From the NCBI GenBank assembly GCA_030622375.1, contig JAUXGC010000011.1:1-21888 (forward strand): a stretch of DNA of 21,888 nucleotides. Direction: 5' to 3'. This document shows positions 1-7,242 of this stretch, piece after piece. The stretch is from Sulfurovum sp. GTDB lineage: Bacteria > Campylobacterota > Campylobacteria > Campylobacterales > Sulfurovaceae. The translations under genes and the position numbers were made by a program. Under the pieces are notes generated by a model. It was not told the DNA's origin. It worked only from the letters and a program-made list of their open reading frames with translations, and did no database searches. Every line of letters starts with the position of its first letter. The first letter of the stretch is position 1.

Positions 1-270
1 CTCGAAGGAAAACCTCGTACAGGCATTCTAAATGTAGAGATTACAATGAATAAACAAACATTAATCATACCTATGAAATATCACTATAGTGATGGTCACT
101 TTCAAGCCACCGGAACAATAGACCTCTTTGATTTTGCTGCAAGTAGTGCTTTAGACTCAATCAATCAGGATTGTTACGACCTGCACAAAGGTAAAACTTG
201 GAGTGATGTAGATATTGGGTTTAGCACCACTATCGAAGCTACTCTTTGTAACGTTGAAATAAAAAAATAG
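1..270 (+). CDS. YceI-family periplasmic protein, 3' part only
   Basis: The reading frame is open from the first base of the window, so the gene starts upstream and only the last 89 codons are present. The visible part resembles the C-terminal half of YceI/lipid-binding-barrel proteins: alternating beta strands, the segment GTIDLFDFAASSAL, then YDLHKGKTWSDVDIGF and a terminal strand ending IEATLCNVEIKK. YceI proteins are secreted, lipocalin-like barrels that bind isoprenoid-type lipids; Campylobacterota carry exported members. The internal ATG at 46 falls inside a strand and is not a credible start. The stop is followed after 8 nt by the TTG start of yehS, and the AGGA used by yehS overlaps this stop codon, so the two are probably co-transcribed. 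The family call rests on motif recall; the signal peptide cannot be seen. Confidence 0.72.
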   Translation, partial: LEGKPRTGILNVEITMNKQTLIIPMKYHYSDGHFQATGTIDLFDFAASSALDSINQDCYDLHKGKTWSDVDIGFSTTIEATLCNVEIKK

Positions 271-278
271 GATCCATT

Positions 279-755
279 TTGAAAACAAACGAAATCTTAT
301 ATAGGACCAAAAAAGCATTGAGTCTAAGTCAGAAAGATATACTTGAAGCTTACAAGCTTGTCGACTACAAAATGGAAGCTTCACATCTTGACTCTCTACT
401 CAAGTGTCATCAAGACGAAGGCTCCAAACTATGTTCTTTTGAGGAGTTGGGTCTCTTTCTAGATGGTCTAGTCACACTCAAACGTGGACCAAATCCTAAA
501 AAATCTAACAATGATGAAGTAGTAGAACTCACAAATAATCTTATACTTAAAAAACTCCGCATCGCTCTAGAACTTAAAGAGGCAGAGACTGAGATTATCT
601 TTAGTTTAGGAGAGGCAAGGTTAAGTAAACAGCAACTCGCTTCTCTTTTTCGTAAAGAAGGACATAAAAATTTTAAAGAGTGTTCAGATGAACTTCTTAT
701 GGCATTTCTAGAGGGATTGGGTGAATTTTATTTTGTTGGAGAAATAGAAGACTAA
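279..755 (+). CDS. yehS: DUF1456 family protein YehS
   Basis: A 158-residue protein matching the two-repeat DUF1456/YehS family, whose function is unknown. Each half carries the same layout: repeat 1 has a start resembling NEILYRTKKALSLSQKDIL and ends with a GLFLDGLVTLKRGP segment; repeat 2 has NNLILKKLRIALELKEAE, then RKEGHKNFKECSDELLMAFLEGL. E. coli YehS has the same order, including NNxxLKKLRIA and HKNFREC, and a similar length. The start is TTG at 279, preceded by AGGA at 269-272 with a 6-nt gap; the next ATG, at 372, would cut into repeat 1. The 3' end overlaps the stop codon of the convergent xth gene by 4 nt. No enzymatic residues can be assigned. Confidence 0.85.
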   Translation: MKTNEILYRTKKALSLSQKDILEAYKLVDYKMEASHLDSLLKCHQDEGSKLCSFEELGLFLDGLVTLKRGPNPKKSNNDEVVELTNNLILKKLRIALELKEAETEIIFSLGEARLSKQQLASLFRKEGHKNFKECSDELLMAFLEGLGEFYFVGEIED

Positions 756-1522
756 ACCTCCAAGACCAGCTTCACAGGACAATGGTCGCTTCCCATTATG
801 GCATCTAAGATATCTGCATCTACTATCTTCTCTTTGAGATCATCTGAAACGTAGAAGTAGTCTATACGCCAGCCTACATTATTTCCTCTTGCTCCTGCTC
901 TATAACTCCACCAGCTGTAACGCTCTTCAATATCTCCATGTACGTGTCTAAAGGTATCTATGAAACCTGATGCCAATAATTTATTCTGCCATTCACGTTC
1001 CATAGGTAAGAAACCTGAAGTTTTTTCATTGGCTTTTGGTCTGGCAAGATCTATGGGATGATGGGCTGTGTTTACGTCTCCACAAACGATGATGGACTTA
1101 CCCTCTTCCCGAAGTTGTTTAATATGCATAAGGAAACGCTCATAAAATGCCATTTTGTACTCCAAACGCTCATCGTTACGCTGTCCGTTAGGAAAATAAA
1201 CATTAAAATATACGATAGTACCAAAATGATACTCATTGATACGTCCTTCATTTAAGATATCTACATGGTCACAAGAAAATGCTTCCCCTTTGATGTCTGT
1301 ATAGAGTGCTACGCCTGACTGACCTTTTTTAGATGAGGAGTTAATGCTTTGAAACTTGTAGTCTCTCTCAAAAATACTCTCAGGTATTTGATCTGCTTCT
1401 GCTTTAATCTCTTGCAATCCTAAAAAATCAACATCTTCTTCATCTATCCATTTTAATGCATCTTTTTTTTCCACAGCTCTTATGCCATTGACATTCCATG
1501 AAATAAAGGTTAGTGTAGTCAT
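752..1522 (-). CDS. xth: Exodeoxyribonuclease III (AP endonuclease, ExoIII/ExoA family)
   Basis: This base-excision-repair enzyme incises abasic sites and removes 3' blocking groups; the family also has 3'-5' exonuclease activity. All catalytic motifs of the Mg-dependent endonuclease/exonuclease/phosphatase fold are present in 256 residues: SWNVNGIRA with N10, LQEIK with E38, GDVNTAH with D149 and N151, SWWSYR, WRIDYF, and the terminal GSDHCP with D246-H247. Length is normal for the family. The ATG at 1522 has AAGGA 5 nt upstream. The gene is divergent from the methyltransferase, with a strong inverted repeat in the shared gap, and convergent with yehS, overlapping its stop. Nothing is truncated or missing. 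Confidence 0.95.
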   Translation of the reverse strand: MTTLTFISWNVNGIRAVEKKDALKWIDEEDVDFLGLQEIKAEADQIPESIFERDYKFQSINSSSKKGQSGVALYTDIKGEAFSCDHVDILNEGRINEYHFGTIVYFNVYFPNGQRNDERLEYKMAFYERFLMHIKQLREEGKSIIVCGDVNTAHHPIDLARPKANEKTSGFLPMEREWQNKLLASGFIDTFRHVHGDIEERYSWWSYRAGARGNNVGWRIDYFYVSDDLKEKIVDADILDAIMGSDHCPVKLVLEV

Positions 1523-1535
1523 AGTTATCCTTGAT

Positions 1536-1561
1536 TATTTGGATAGAATGATATCCAAATA
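1536..1561. promoter_or_regulatory. 10-bp perfect inverted repeat between divergent xth and methyltransferase genes
   Basis: TATTTGGATA at 1536-1545 and TATCCAAATA at 1552-1561 are exact reverse complements separated by GAATGA. The site lies in the 66-nt gap between two start codons, where both promoters must sit, so it is a candidate operator for a dimeric regulator. On the plus strand a TATAGA at 1568-1573 lies just downstream. Alternatively, if transcribed, it would form a 10-bp hairpin in a leader. No regulator is identified. Confidence 0.5.
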
Positions 1562-1588
1562 GACTTTATAGATGGAAAGGCTGTTGTT

Positions 1589-2182
1589 GTGGCACAAAAA
1601 GACAAAGAGCGTTGGAATAAAAAATACCAAAATAATCCTATACCTGACAAACCCATAAAATTGATAACCAAATATGCAAAATTAGCCACAGGACTTGAAG
1701 CTCTTGATGTTGCTTGCGGTATGGGGAGGCACAGTAAATATCTCGCCTCTCAAGGCTTTAATGTAGATGCTTTAGACATTAGCTCATTGGCTATTGATAG
1801 ATTACAGGGTATTCCAAATATAAATCCCATAGAAGTAGATTTTGATAGTTACATCCTCTCTAAAAATAGTTATGATCTCATTGTCTGTACCTATTTTCTC
1901 AAAAGAGAACTTTTTCCTCAAATGATAAATGCATTAAATGAAAATGGCATACTTATCTATGAAACCTTTGCTTATCATCCTGATAATGAACAAGTACCTT
2001 CAAAACGTTCTTTCTTATTAGATGAAGGTGAGCTTGAAAATGTATTTAAAAACGATTTGGAACTTATAAAAAGTTGTGAATATTGGCATAAAACCATAAA
2101 AGGGTTTAAAATGAAAAAGGCTTCGATAGTAGGAAGAAAGAAGAGAGTAAAAGCTCCTTTGCCTTCAAGCAAAGGAGAATAG
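1589..2182 (+). CDS. Class I SAM-dependent methyltransferase (TehB-like), substrate unknown
   Basis: A 197-residue Rossmann-fold methyltransferase. Motif I is ALDVACGMGRHS at residues 38-49, followed by an acidic strand end in NVDALDIS that should contact the SAM ribose. Motif II is the NSYDLIVCTYFL segment and a GILIYETF strand follows. The overall layout resembles small TehB/UbiE-like enzymes, but the acceptor is not predictable. Start is GTG at 1589 with GGAAAGG at 1574-1580 (8-nt gap); no ATG fits better. The C-terminus is basic (KKRVKAPLPSS) and its last codons are built from a perfect hairpin that probably terminates transcription. It ends 2 nt from the convergent L,D-transpeptidase gene. 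Confidence 0.82.
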   Translation: MAQKDKERWNKKYQNNPIPDKPIKLITKYAKLATGLEALDVACGMGRHSKYLASQGFNVDALDISSLAIDRLQGIPNINPIEVDFDSYILSKNSYDLIVCTYFLKRELFPQMINALNENGILIYETFAYHPDNEQVPSKRSFLLDEGELENVFKNDLELIKSCEYWHKTIKGFKMKKASIVGRKKRVKAPLPSSKGE

Positions 2183-2186
2183 CTTT
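2150..2186. terminator. Hairpin terminator inside the methyltransferase 3' end, probably bidirectional
   Basis: CTCCTTTGC at 2154-2162 pairs perfectly with GCAAAGGAG at 2169-2177 around a 6-nt loop; AAAG at 2150-2153 can pair with CTTT at 2183-2186 past a bulge. The two genes converge here with only 2 nt between stop codons. On the minus strand the hairpin is followed by a U-rich stretch (CTTTTACTCTCTTC), so termination of the L,D-transpeptidase transcript looks better than in the other direction. Confidence 0.6.
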
Positions 2187-3102
2187 AGTTAACGATACTT
2201 ACTTTTGTGCCTCTATTAACTTTAGAAAAAATAGTATGAGCTACTTTAAAAGGGAGTCTAATACAACCATTGGTTCCAGGGTATCTTTTCACATATTTAC
2301 TTGCATGAAGTCCTATGCCTGAACTTGTTAAACGCATCCAATTTTTAAGTGATGCTCCTACATACTTTGCTTTAGGTCCTCTGTACTTTCTTCTGTCACC
2401 TTTATAAACCATTTTTCCGTTACGATAATATTTACCAAAAATAGTTGAACGTTTATCTGTAATTTTTTCTGTAATTTTAAAAGTCCCTTTGGGAGTACGC
2501 TTGTCTCTGATAACTCTAGTATTTGGTTCTAGTTTTCTTTTTGCGCCTGTTGTACAAGGTGAACATAATGCTACCTTGTTATCAACATAGAGTCTAATTC
2601 TCTGCTCGCTAACATCTACCTTAAGTCGTGTATTGTTTCCTCGTGCTTTTGCCAATAGTGACTTATCCTTAAAGACACTAAAACTTTTCTTCAAGTTTGT
2701 ATTTTTTTTAAAATCAGCATAATATTTATAATTCTTAGATTTTAATTTTCGTTTTACAATTTTTTTATCTTTAGGAAAAGTAATGTTTTTAGATGTTTTA
2801 TCTAATTGACTTTTTGTTTTAACACCGACATATCCAGCCACAGGAGTAATGCTATAGTGCTCCTGAAATTTCTCTACAGCAGATTTTGTTTTACTGCCCC
2901 ATCTACCGTCTATTTTTAAATCTGAATTTAAATTTTTATCTGCATTAAGAGCAATTTGTAAATTTCTTACTTGGTTTTGATTATTGGCACACTCTTGTGC
3001 TTCTATGTTTTCGCACATATCTTCATATGTTTTAAAGTTGTTTTTTGCATTTGATATAGATATAAGCAGTAGTGTGGTTAAAAGTATTTTAATGTATGTC
3101 AT
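2185..3102 (-). CDS. Exported L,D-transpeptidase/carboxypeptidase with peptidoglycan-binding domain
   Basis: A 305-residue envelope protein. Residues 1-19 form a Sec signal peptide (hydrophobic LLTTLLLISIS, then NAK). Residues 43-101 look like a PG-binding type 1 three-helix domain (NLQIALN, IDGRWGSKTKSAVEKFQ). From about 157 there is a YkuD domain, starting RLKVDVSEQRIRLYV and containing TPKGTFKI. It ends with the active site: GLHAS (H266), then GTNGCIRL with nucleophile C280. The usual SHGC is TNGC here; the Cys, the upstream His and the following Arg are kept. YkuD enzymes form 3-3 crosslinks, attach lipoproteins or, in helical Campylobacterota (Csd6, Pgp2), trim tetrapeptides. Which reaction applies is not decidable. 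A GGGA precedes the ATG by 6 nt. Confidence 0.88.
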   Translation of the reverse strand: MTYIKILLTTLLLISISNAKNNFKTYEDMCENIEAQECANNQNQVRNLQIALNADKNLNSDLKIDGRWGSKTKSAVEKFQEHYSITPVAGYVGVKTKSQLDKTSKNITFPKDKKIVKRKLKSKNYKYYADFKKNTNLKKSFSVFKDKSLLAKARGNNTRLKVDVSEQRIRLYVDNKVALCSPCTTGAKRKLEPNTRVIRDKRTPKGTFKITEKITDKRSTIFGKYYRNGKMVYKGDRRKYRGPKAKYVGASLKNWMRLTSSGIGLHASKYVKRYPGTNGCIRLPFKVAHTIFSKVNRGTKVSIVN

Positions 3103-3143
3103 ATAGTTCCCAAATCCCTAAATATTTGTTGTAAATTGGATAT

Positions 3144-3152
3144 ATTTTAACA
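3144..3152 (-). promoter_or_regulatory. Extended -10 promoter for the L,D-transpeptidase gene
   Basis: Reading the minus strand, TGTTAAAAT fits an extended -10 (TGn plus TAAAAT) about 42 nt upstream of the start codon, in a very AT-rich gap. Campylobacterota sigma70 promoters often lack a -35 box, and none is evident here. Predicted by eye only. Confidence 0.4.
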
Positions 3153-3209
3153 TATTAATATAAATTGAAAATAAAAATATACTTAATTAAATCTTAATTT
3201 CTTTGATGA

Positions 3210-3917
3210 TTAGATAAAGAATGATGAAATTAGCCCTATAAGCCCACCAAAGACACCACCCCATACAACCAACCACCCCAAATGCTCTTTTATAAGTTCT
3301 TTAACTATCTCTTTAACCATTTTAGGCGTAAGCTCTTTGAGTCTTTTTGAAATAAGAGCTTCAACCGAAGCTATCATATCTTCACTCAATGCTGAGTTTT
3401 GAATATGATAATCTAGCTGGGCTTTAAAAACATTTGAAGAGACTATAGAGACAACTGCGGATTTGAGTTTGCGAGAAAAAGGCTCTCGTAAACCATCTAA
3501 CGCTTCCTCTCCTCCAAACATATTTATAGCACTTCCAAATTTGGACTCCATTACAGTTTTGGAGAGTGCATCAAAGGCGGGTGAAAAATCTGCCTCCTCT
3601 ACCAAAGGTTTAAGGTCTATCTTTTGCTCTTCCTGAGAGAAAAAATCTCCTAACTGATCTTTAGTAAAAAACTGTTTCATAATCATTTTTTTAATGGAGA
3701 CTCTAAACAAGTCAAAGTTTTTCTCTATTATGCCAGAGCCATAAAGAAATGGTACTTTTTCAAAAAGCATATGAATAGCCAACTGATTGGTAATAGCTCC
3801 AGAGAGTGCAAAAAGTCCTGTAAACAGTATAGAGTTATGGTATGGATGACTTGACACTACAAACGATAAGACTATAAGTAGTATGGAGATGATATTTGTT
3901 ATAATCGATTTTGACAT
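3210..3917 (-). CDS. DUF445 family membrane protein
   Basis: A 235-residue protein with hydrophobic segments at the N-terminus (about residues 5-21 and 29-47) and one at the extreme C-terminus (about 211-233). Between them lies a soluble, helix-rich region. The N-terminal segment GAITNQLAIHMLFEKVPFLYGSGIIEKN is typical of the DUF445 (YheB/YjiN-like) family, which carries the same NxxAxxMLF-P-x-x-GSG pattern. The function of the family is unknown; a role near the membrane is suggested only by topology. The start at 3917 lacks a good Shine-Dalgarno sequence (only AAAG upstream), so initiation may be weak. It is separated from the downstream L,D-transpeptidase by 107 nt that hold that gene's own promoter. 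Confidence 0.82.
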   Translation of the reverse strand: MSKSIITNIISILLIVLSFVVSSHPYHNSILFTGLFALSGAITNQLAIHMLFEKVPFLYGSGIIEKNFDLFRVSIKKMIMKQFFTKDQLGDFFSQEEQKIDLKPLVEEADFSPAFDALSKTVMESKFGSAINMFGGEEALDGLREPFSRKLKSAVVSIVSSNVFKAQLDYHIQNSALSEDMIASVEALISKRLKELTPKMVKEIVKELIKEHLGWLVVWGGVFGGLIGLISSFFI

Positions 3918-4032
3918 TATATATGCTTTATATTTTTTATGAACTATAACAAATTAATCTAAATAAACCTAAATGTTTTATGGTCCTTACATAGTTTTTC
4001 ATCTAGCATATATTCAATCGATATCATATTTA

Positions 4033-4041
4033 TGGTATAGT
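4033..4041 (+). promoter_or_regulatory. Extended -10 promoter for the small exported protein
   Basis: TGG followed by TATAGT (4036-4041) is an extended -10 about 40 nt upstream of the ATG at 4080. The -35 region shows only TTCAAT at 4013-4018. AAGG at 4069-4072 serves as the ribosome binding site. Confidence 0.4.
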
Positions 4042-4079
4042 TTCATAATTTAAACTAAATATTAAAATAAGGTAATATT

Positions 4080-4418
4080 ATGAACAAACTACTTATCTCA
4101 ACTCTTTTAATAGGACTCTTCTCGTTAATACTACAAGCTGAAAATAATGAAAGTGCAAAAATAAAGTTAAATACTGACAATAATAGTAGTGTCATGGAGA
4201 AAGAATATTCTGACAATAATGCTACTACAAAAGAAGCAAGAAGTAAAAAGCAGATTCAAGAGCAAATAGAAAGAGAAGAAAAGTATGCCAGAGAACAAAC
4301 ATTTTATACTGGAGAAGAATATGATTTATCGGCTTCAGAAGTTGATCCAGGCTCCCTTAAGTCTATCCCTGAAATCAAGCCAGATTATGACTTTGACATG
4401 GATGATGTTTATGATTAA
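4080..4418 (+). CDS. Small exported acidic protein of unknown function
   Basis: I do not recognise this 112-residue protein. It has a clear Sec signal peptide (MNKLLISTLLIGLFSLILQA) with likely cleavage after QA at residue 20. The mature part has three zones. First comes an Asn/Ser/Asp-rich stretch (about 21-50). Next is a strongly charged helical stretch, KEARSKKQIQEQIEREEKYAR (about 51-71, coiled-coil-like). Last is an acidic, disordered-looking tail ending DFDMDDVYD. There is no cysteine, so no lipobox or disulfide. It is flanked by its own promoter and lies alone between two minus-strand genes. A periplasmic binding or chaperone-like role is possible but is only a guess from composition. 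Confidence 0.75.
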   Translation: MNKLLISTLLIGLFSLILQAENNESAKIKLNTDNNSSVMEKEYSDNNATTKEARSKKQIQEQIEREEKYAREQTFYTGEEYDLSASEVDPGSLKSIPEIKPDYDFDMDDVYD

Positions 4419-4445
4419 AAGTAGCTCTTTCTAGTTTTTTATCTA

Positions 4446-5957
4446 CTATACTTTTTGCTCCTTGCCCATCATCATCACTCCAAAAGATACTAAAGTTCCA
4501 ATGAGTATTTGCCATGCAAAGTTTAGTTTAATGTCAAATACCTCTCCCAAAATATAGGGCTGAAGTAGCAATACAGTTGTAAATCCGCCTATAAGGGCAA
4601 ATAGTACAGTATTGGTATTTCCGCGTTTTGTAAAGATAGCTGCACCATAGACACCTAAAAGTCCAGTATAAGCAAATGCCATTACACCAAGAGCAAAACT
4701 AAGCAGAGGCAATTCTGTATAGCGTTGCCAATAGTAAGAGAGCATTGCCATAGCTGAGAGTGATACAGCAAAAATAAGTACAGCACTTCTACTCGCTCTA
4801 ACAAAGTGTATCTCATCTACATTAGATCTTTTTTTCTTCCAAGGCTTATAGAGGTCCTCTATTGCAACAGATGACATCGCCCCCAATACAGAGTTAGAAC
4901 TTGAAAGTGCGGCAGCTACAGCACCTACTGTTACCAATCCTCTCATGCCTTCAGGCATTTCATGTAAAATGTAGTACATAAAAATAGTTATTTTCTCTCC
5001 CTCAAACTTCTGTACTACCTCTGTACTAAAACCTGAAAGTTCAGGATGTTGATAAAAAAGATAGAGGAGTAAACCAATCATCAAAAAGAGTAGTGCTACA
5101 GGAATGGTCATGTAGATACTCACCATAAGTGAACGCTGTGCTTCTTTAACACTTTTACACGTTAGTGCACGCTGAGTCATATCTTGGTCTAGTCCATACG
5201 CTGCAATATTAAGCAATAGCCATCCACCAAACAGTGCCCACACTGAAAACCCGCCAGAGAGCGACCAGTCAATAAGATTAAGTTTATTATCTGCTTGCAG
5301 TGTATCAATAACTGTAGAAAAATCTGTACCTATACTTACATAAAGATAGGCAAGTACAGCAAGTCCTGCACCTATGTATGTCATGGCTTGAATAATATCC
5401 GAGAAAATAACAGATTTTACACCACCAGAATAGACATACGCCAAAGCACCAAACATCAAAATGGCGATAGAGATGGCAACATGCAAAGGGGTAATATCTA
5501 AAAATAATATCATAGATATAGCAAGCGCTCCTATGTAAAGCCTTGCCCCTGATGCAAAGAGGCGACCTATAAGAAACATTACTCCTGCTTGCTTTTTAGC
5601 AGACTCTCCGTAACGGTGTTCTAGAAGTTCATATACGGTTACAGCATTAATAGCATAGAAACGGGGGATGAGCACTTTAGCTACAAAAATGACTGCCAAA
5701 AAAGCCGAAAAGTAGAATCCTAAAAAAGTTAAATCTTTACCATACGAATATTCAGGTCCTCCAAGAAATGTAGCTGCTGACTGTGAAGTAGCAAGTACAG
5801 AGATGGCAACAGCAAACATAGGAACACCGTTCCCTCCTACAAAGTAGTCTCTTGTAGATTTTATTTTGCCTTGACTGAGAATAACAGAAGTTAGAGTAAG
5901 TACTAAAAAATACGCCGCAAAAATGCCCCAGTCAAGTGCAGAAAAAGCTGAGTTCAT
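4446..5957 (-). CDS. Sodium:solute symporter (SSS/SLC5 family), substrate unknown
   Basis: A 503-residue inner-membrane protein with about 13 hydrophobic helices, typical of the SSS family. Recognisable segments are STRDYFVGGNGVP near residue 35 (the SSS entry loop), SQSAATFLGGPEYSY, GGVKSVIFSDIIQ near 178 and AAALSSSNSVLGAMSS in the middle-to-late part. The last of these resembles the TM8 region that supplies serine ligands to the Na2 site. It should couple sodium influx to uptake of a small organic solute; the sequence does not tell which one. The start codon shares one base with the amidase stop (TAATG) and no Shine-Dalgarno is visible, so translation is probably coupled to the amidase. 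That pairing suggests, as inference, that it imports a peptidoglycan breakdown product. Confidence 0.88.
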   Translation of the reverse strand: MNSAFSALDWGIFAAYFLVLTLTSVILSQGKIKSTRDYFVGGNGVPMFAVAISVLATSQSAATFLGGPEYSYGKDLTFLGFYFSAFLAVIFVAKVLIPRFYAINAVTVYELLEHRYGESAKKQAGVMFLIGRLFASGARLYIGALAISMILFLDITPLHVAISIAILMFGALAYVYSGGVKSVIFSDIIQAMTYIGAGLAVLAYLYVSIGTDFSTVIDTLQADNKLNLIDWSLSGGFSVWALFGGWLLLNIAAYGLDQDMTQRALTCKSVKEAQRSLMVSIYMTIPVALLFLMIGLLLYLFYQHPELSGFSTEVVQKFEGEKITIFMYYILHEMPEGMRGLVTVGAVAAALSSSNSVLGAMSSVAIEDLYKPWKKKRSNVDEIHFVRASRSAVLIFAVSLSAMAMLSYYWQRYTELPLLSFALGVMAFAYTGLLGVYGAAIFTKRGNTNTVLFALIGGFTTVLLLQPYILGEVFDIKLNFAWQILIGTLVSFGVMMMGKEQKV

Positions 5958-6670
5958 TATTTTACTTTAGGTGGCATTTTTAGCTTTAAGCTTTTTATAG
6001 CATCTCTCATGTCCAACATAAATTTTCTTCCTGGATCAGACTTTATAGTTCTATACCCTTCATCTTTTTCTAGCCACAATGAAGTGCTCTCCATCTCTCT
6101 ATACTCATAATGACCTATCATATACTCAATGGTAGGGTATTTGGCTTTTAAGTATTTCACTAAGGCAATATTTGCTTCGAGTTGTGCAGGAGTAAGATCT
6201 TCGGATTTGTTATCTTTGCCACCTATATTTTCTACACCTATGCTTGAGTAGTTAAGTCCTATTACATGACGGGCCATCCAGTTCTCAGGCATCAAACGGT
6301 AAATAGTCCCATCTCTATCTACCATAAAGTGAGAAGATACATTCAGTAGACTTGCCTTCATAATGTCTTTTCTGTCAGTAAGTAGCATTTGAGGCTCTAA
6401 GCGTTTAAATGATTTCTCAAAACTCATATCAGCCGTCCAGTGAAGTAATATGATTTTAGGAGTGATAGTAATATCTTTTACTATCTTGCCATAGTGAGAT
6501 TTGATATACTCTTTTGTCATAGAGATACGCTCTTTTTCAAATATAATAGGTTTATCGATAATTTGAAGTGGTTGTATGAGTTTTGTGGTACATGTTTCAC
6601 ATTCAAGTTCTTCTTTTGCACAAGCAGTAAAAGAGAGGATTGCAATAAATAGTAGTAAAATTTTTGTCAT
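5957..6670 (-). CDS. Lipoprotein N-acetylmuramoyl-L-alanine amidase (Amidase_2 family)
   Basis: A 237-residue probable lipoprotein: a hydrophobic N-terminus ends at FTAC, giving lipidated C17 (an imperfect lipobox). The Amidase_2 (AmpD/AmiD-like) domain runs from about residue 70. Zinc ligands by analogy with AmpD are H77 (LLHWTA), H187 (IGHYEY) and D212 (KSDPGRKF), with E147 (SIGVENIG) and K210 as catalytic residues; all are present. The enzyme should cut the bond between N-acetylmuramic acid and the stem peptide, in the periplasm. Between H187 and D212 there is a roughly 12-residue insertion compared with AmpD. It is the fourth gene of the hemL run and overlaps the symporter by one base. 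Confidence 0.88.
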   Translation of the reverse strand: MTKILLLFIAILSFTACAKEELECETCTTKLIQPLQIIDKPIIFEKERISMTKEYIKSHYGKIVKDITITPKIILLHWTADMSFEKSFKRLEPQMLLTDRKDIMKASLLNVSSHFMVDRDGTIYRLMPENWMARHVIGLNYSSIGVENIGGKDNKSEDLTPAQLEANIALVKYLKAKYPTIEYMIGHYEYREMESTSLWLEKDEGYRTIKSDPGRKFMLDMRDAIKSLKLKMPPKVK

Positions 6671-6705
6671 AAATAAGTCCTGAATTTTTCTTGAACTTAT
6701 TTTAT

Positions 6706-7242
6706 CTAATCTTGGCTATGGTTTTCTTTGTTCATCATTAACACAATCACTATTATCATAGGGGGGATACTTAACGCTAAAATATATGAAGGAATGTGAA
6801 GCAATCCATGTCTGTTAAGATAGAGAAAACCTAAGACTAAAACAGCGTAAGCTCCAAGTCGATAAGCAGAGAGTGCTGCTTTTGTATCTTTAAGTGTTTG
6901 GTAAAGAGTGCGTCCCTCTTTGAGTTTTTTACGCTCTTCTTTCACTACTTCTACCAAGTCCTTCTCTTCCTCAATAATATCTTCACTGTAAAGGTCATAA
7001 GGGTCTTCAAGTTTGTCTATGACATCTTTAGAGTCATCATAGGTAATCACATTGTGTTCTACACGTGTATTGACCATGCGACGGTAACCTATCATTGAAG
7101 CTATCATTACTAAGGTAGCACTTATAAAACCTATTTGAGTATTATATATTACTTTAATATCAAAAAATATTAGAGAAATTATTATCAATAATATATCAAT
7201 AACAATAAGAGTTTTGAGAATGCGTAAATTAATACTTGTCAT
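6706..7242 (-). CDS. Four-helix membrane protein of unknown function
   Basis: I do not recognise the family. The frame stays open to 7353, but the best start is the ATG at 7242, which has GAGGA about 7 nt upstream and overlaps the end of the atpZ-like gene by 14 nt; this gives 178 residues. Helices lie at about 8-28, 34-53, 127-145 and 150-170. The middle loop (about 68-118) is highly charged, with DIIEEEKDLVEVVKEERKKLKEG likely forming an amphipathic or coiled-coil helix on the cytoplasmic side. It sits between an AtpZ/AtpI-like gene and the amidase in one transcription unit. Its conserved place might suggest an accessory role in membrane assembly, but nothing in the sequence proves that. 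Confidence 0.72.
   Translation of the reverse strand: MTSINLRILKTLIVIDILLIIISLIFFDIKVIYNTQIGFISATLVMIASMIGYRRMVNTRVEHNVITYDDSKDVIDKLEDPYDLYSEDIIEEEKDLVEVVKEERKKLKEGRTLYQTLKDTKAALSAYRLGAYAVLVLGFLYLNRHGLLHIPSYILALSIPPMIIVIVLMMNKENHSQD

Noticed and set aside
4419..4445. Terminator between the small exported protein and the symporter gene
   Set aside because: AGTAG and CTACT can pair over 5 bp but the loop is long and the T-run lies in the loop, not after the stem.
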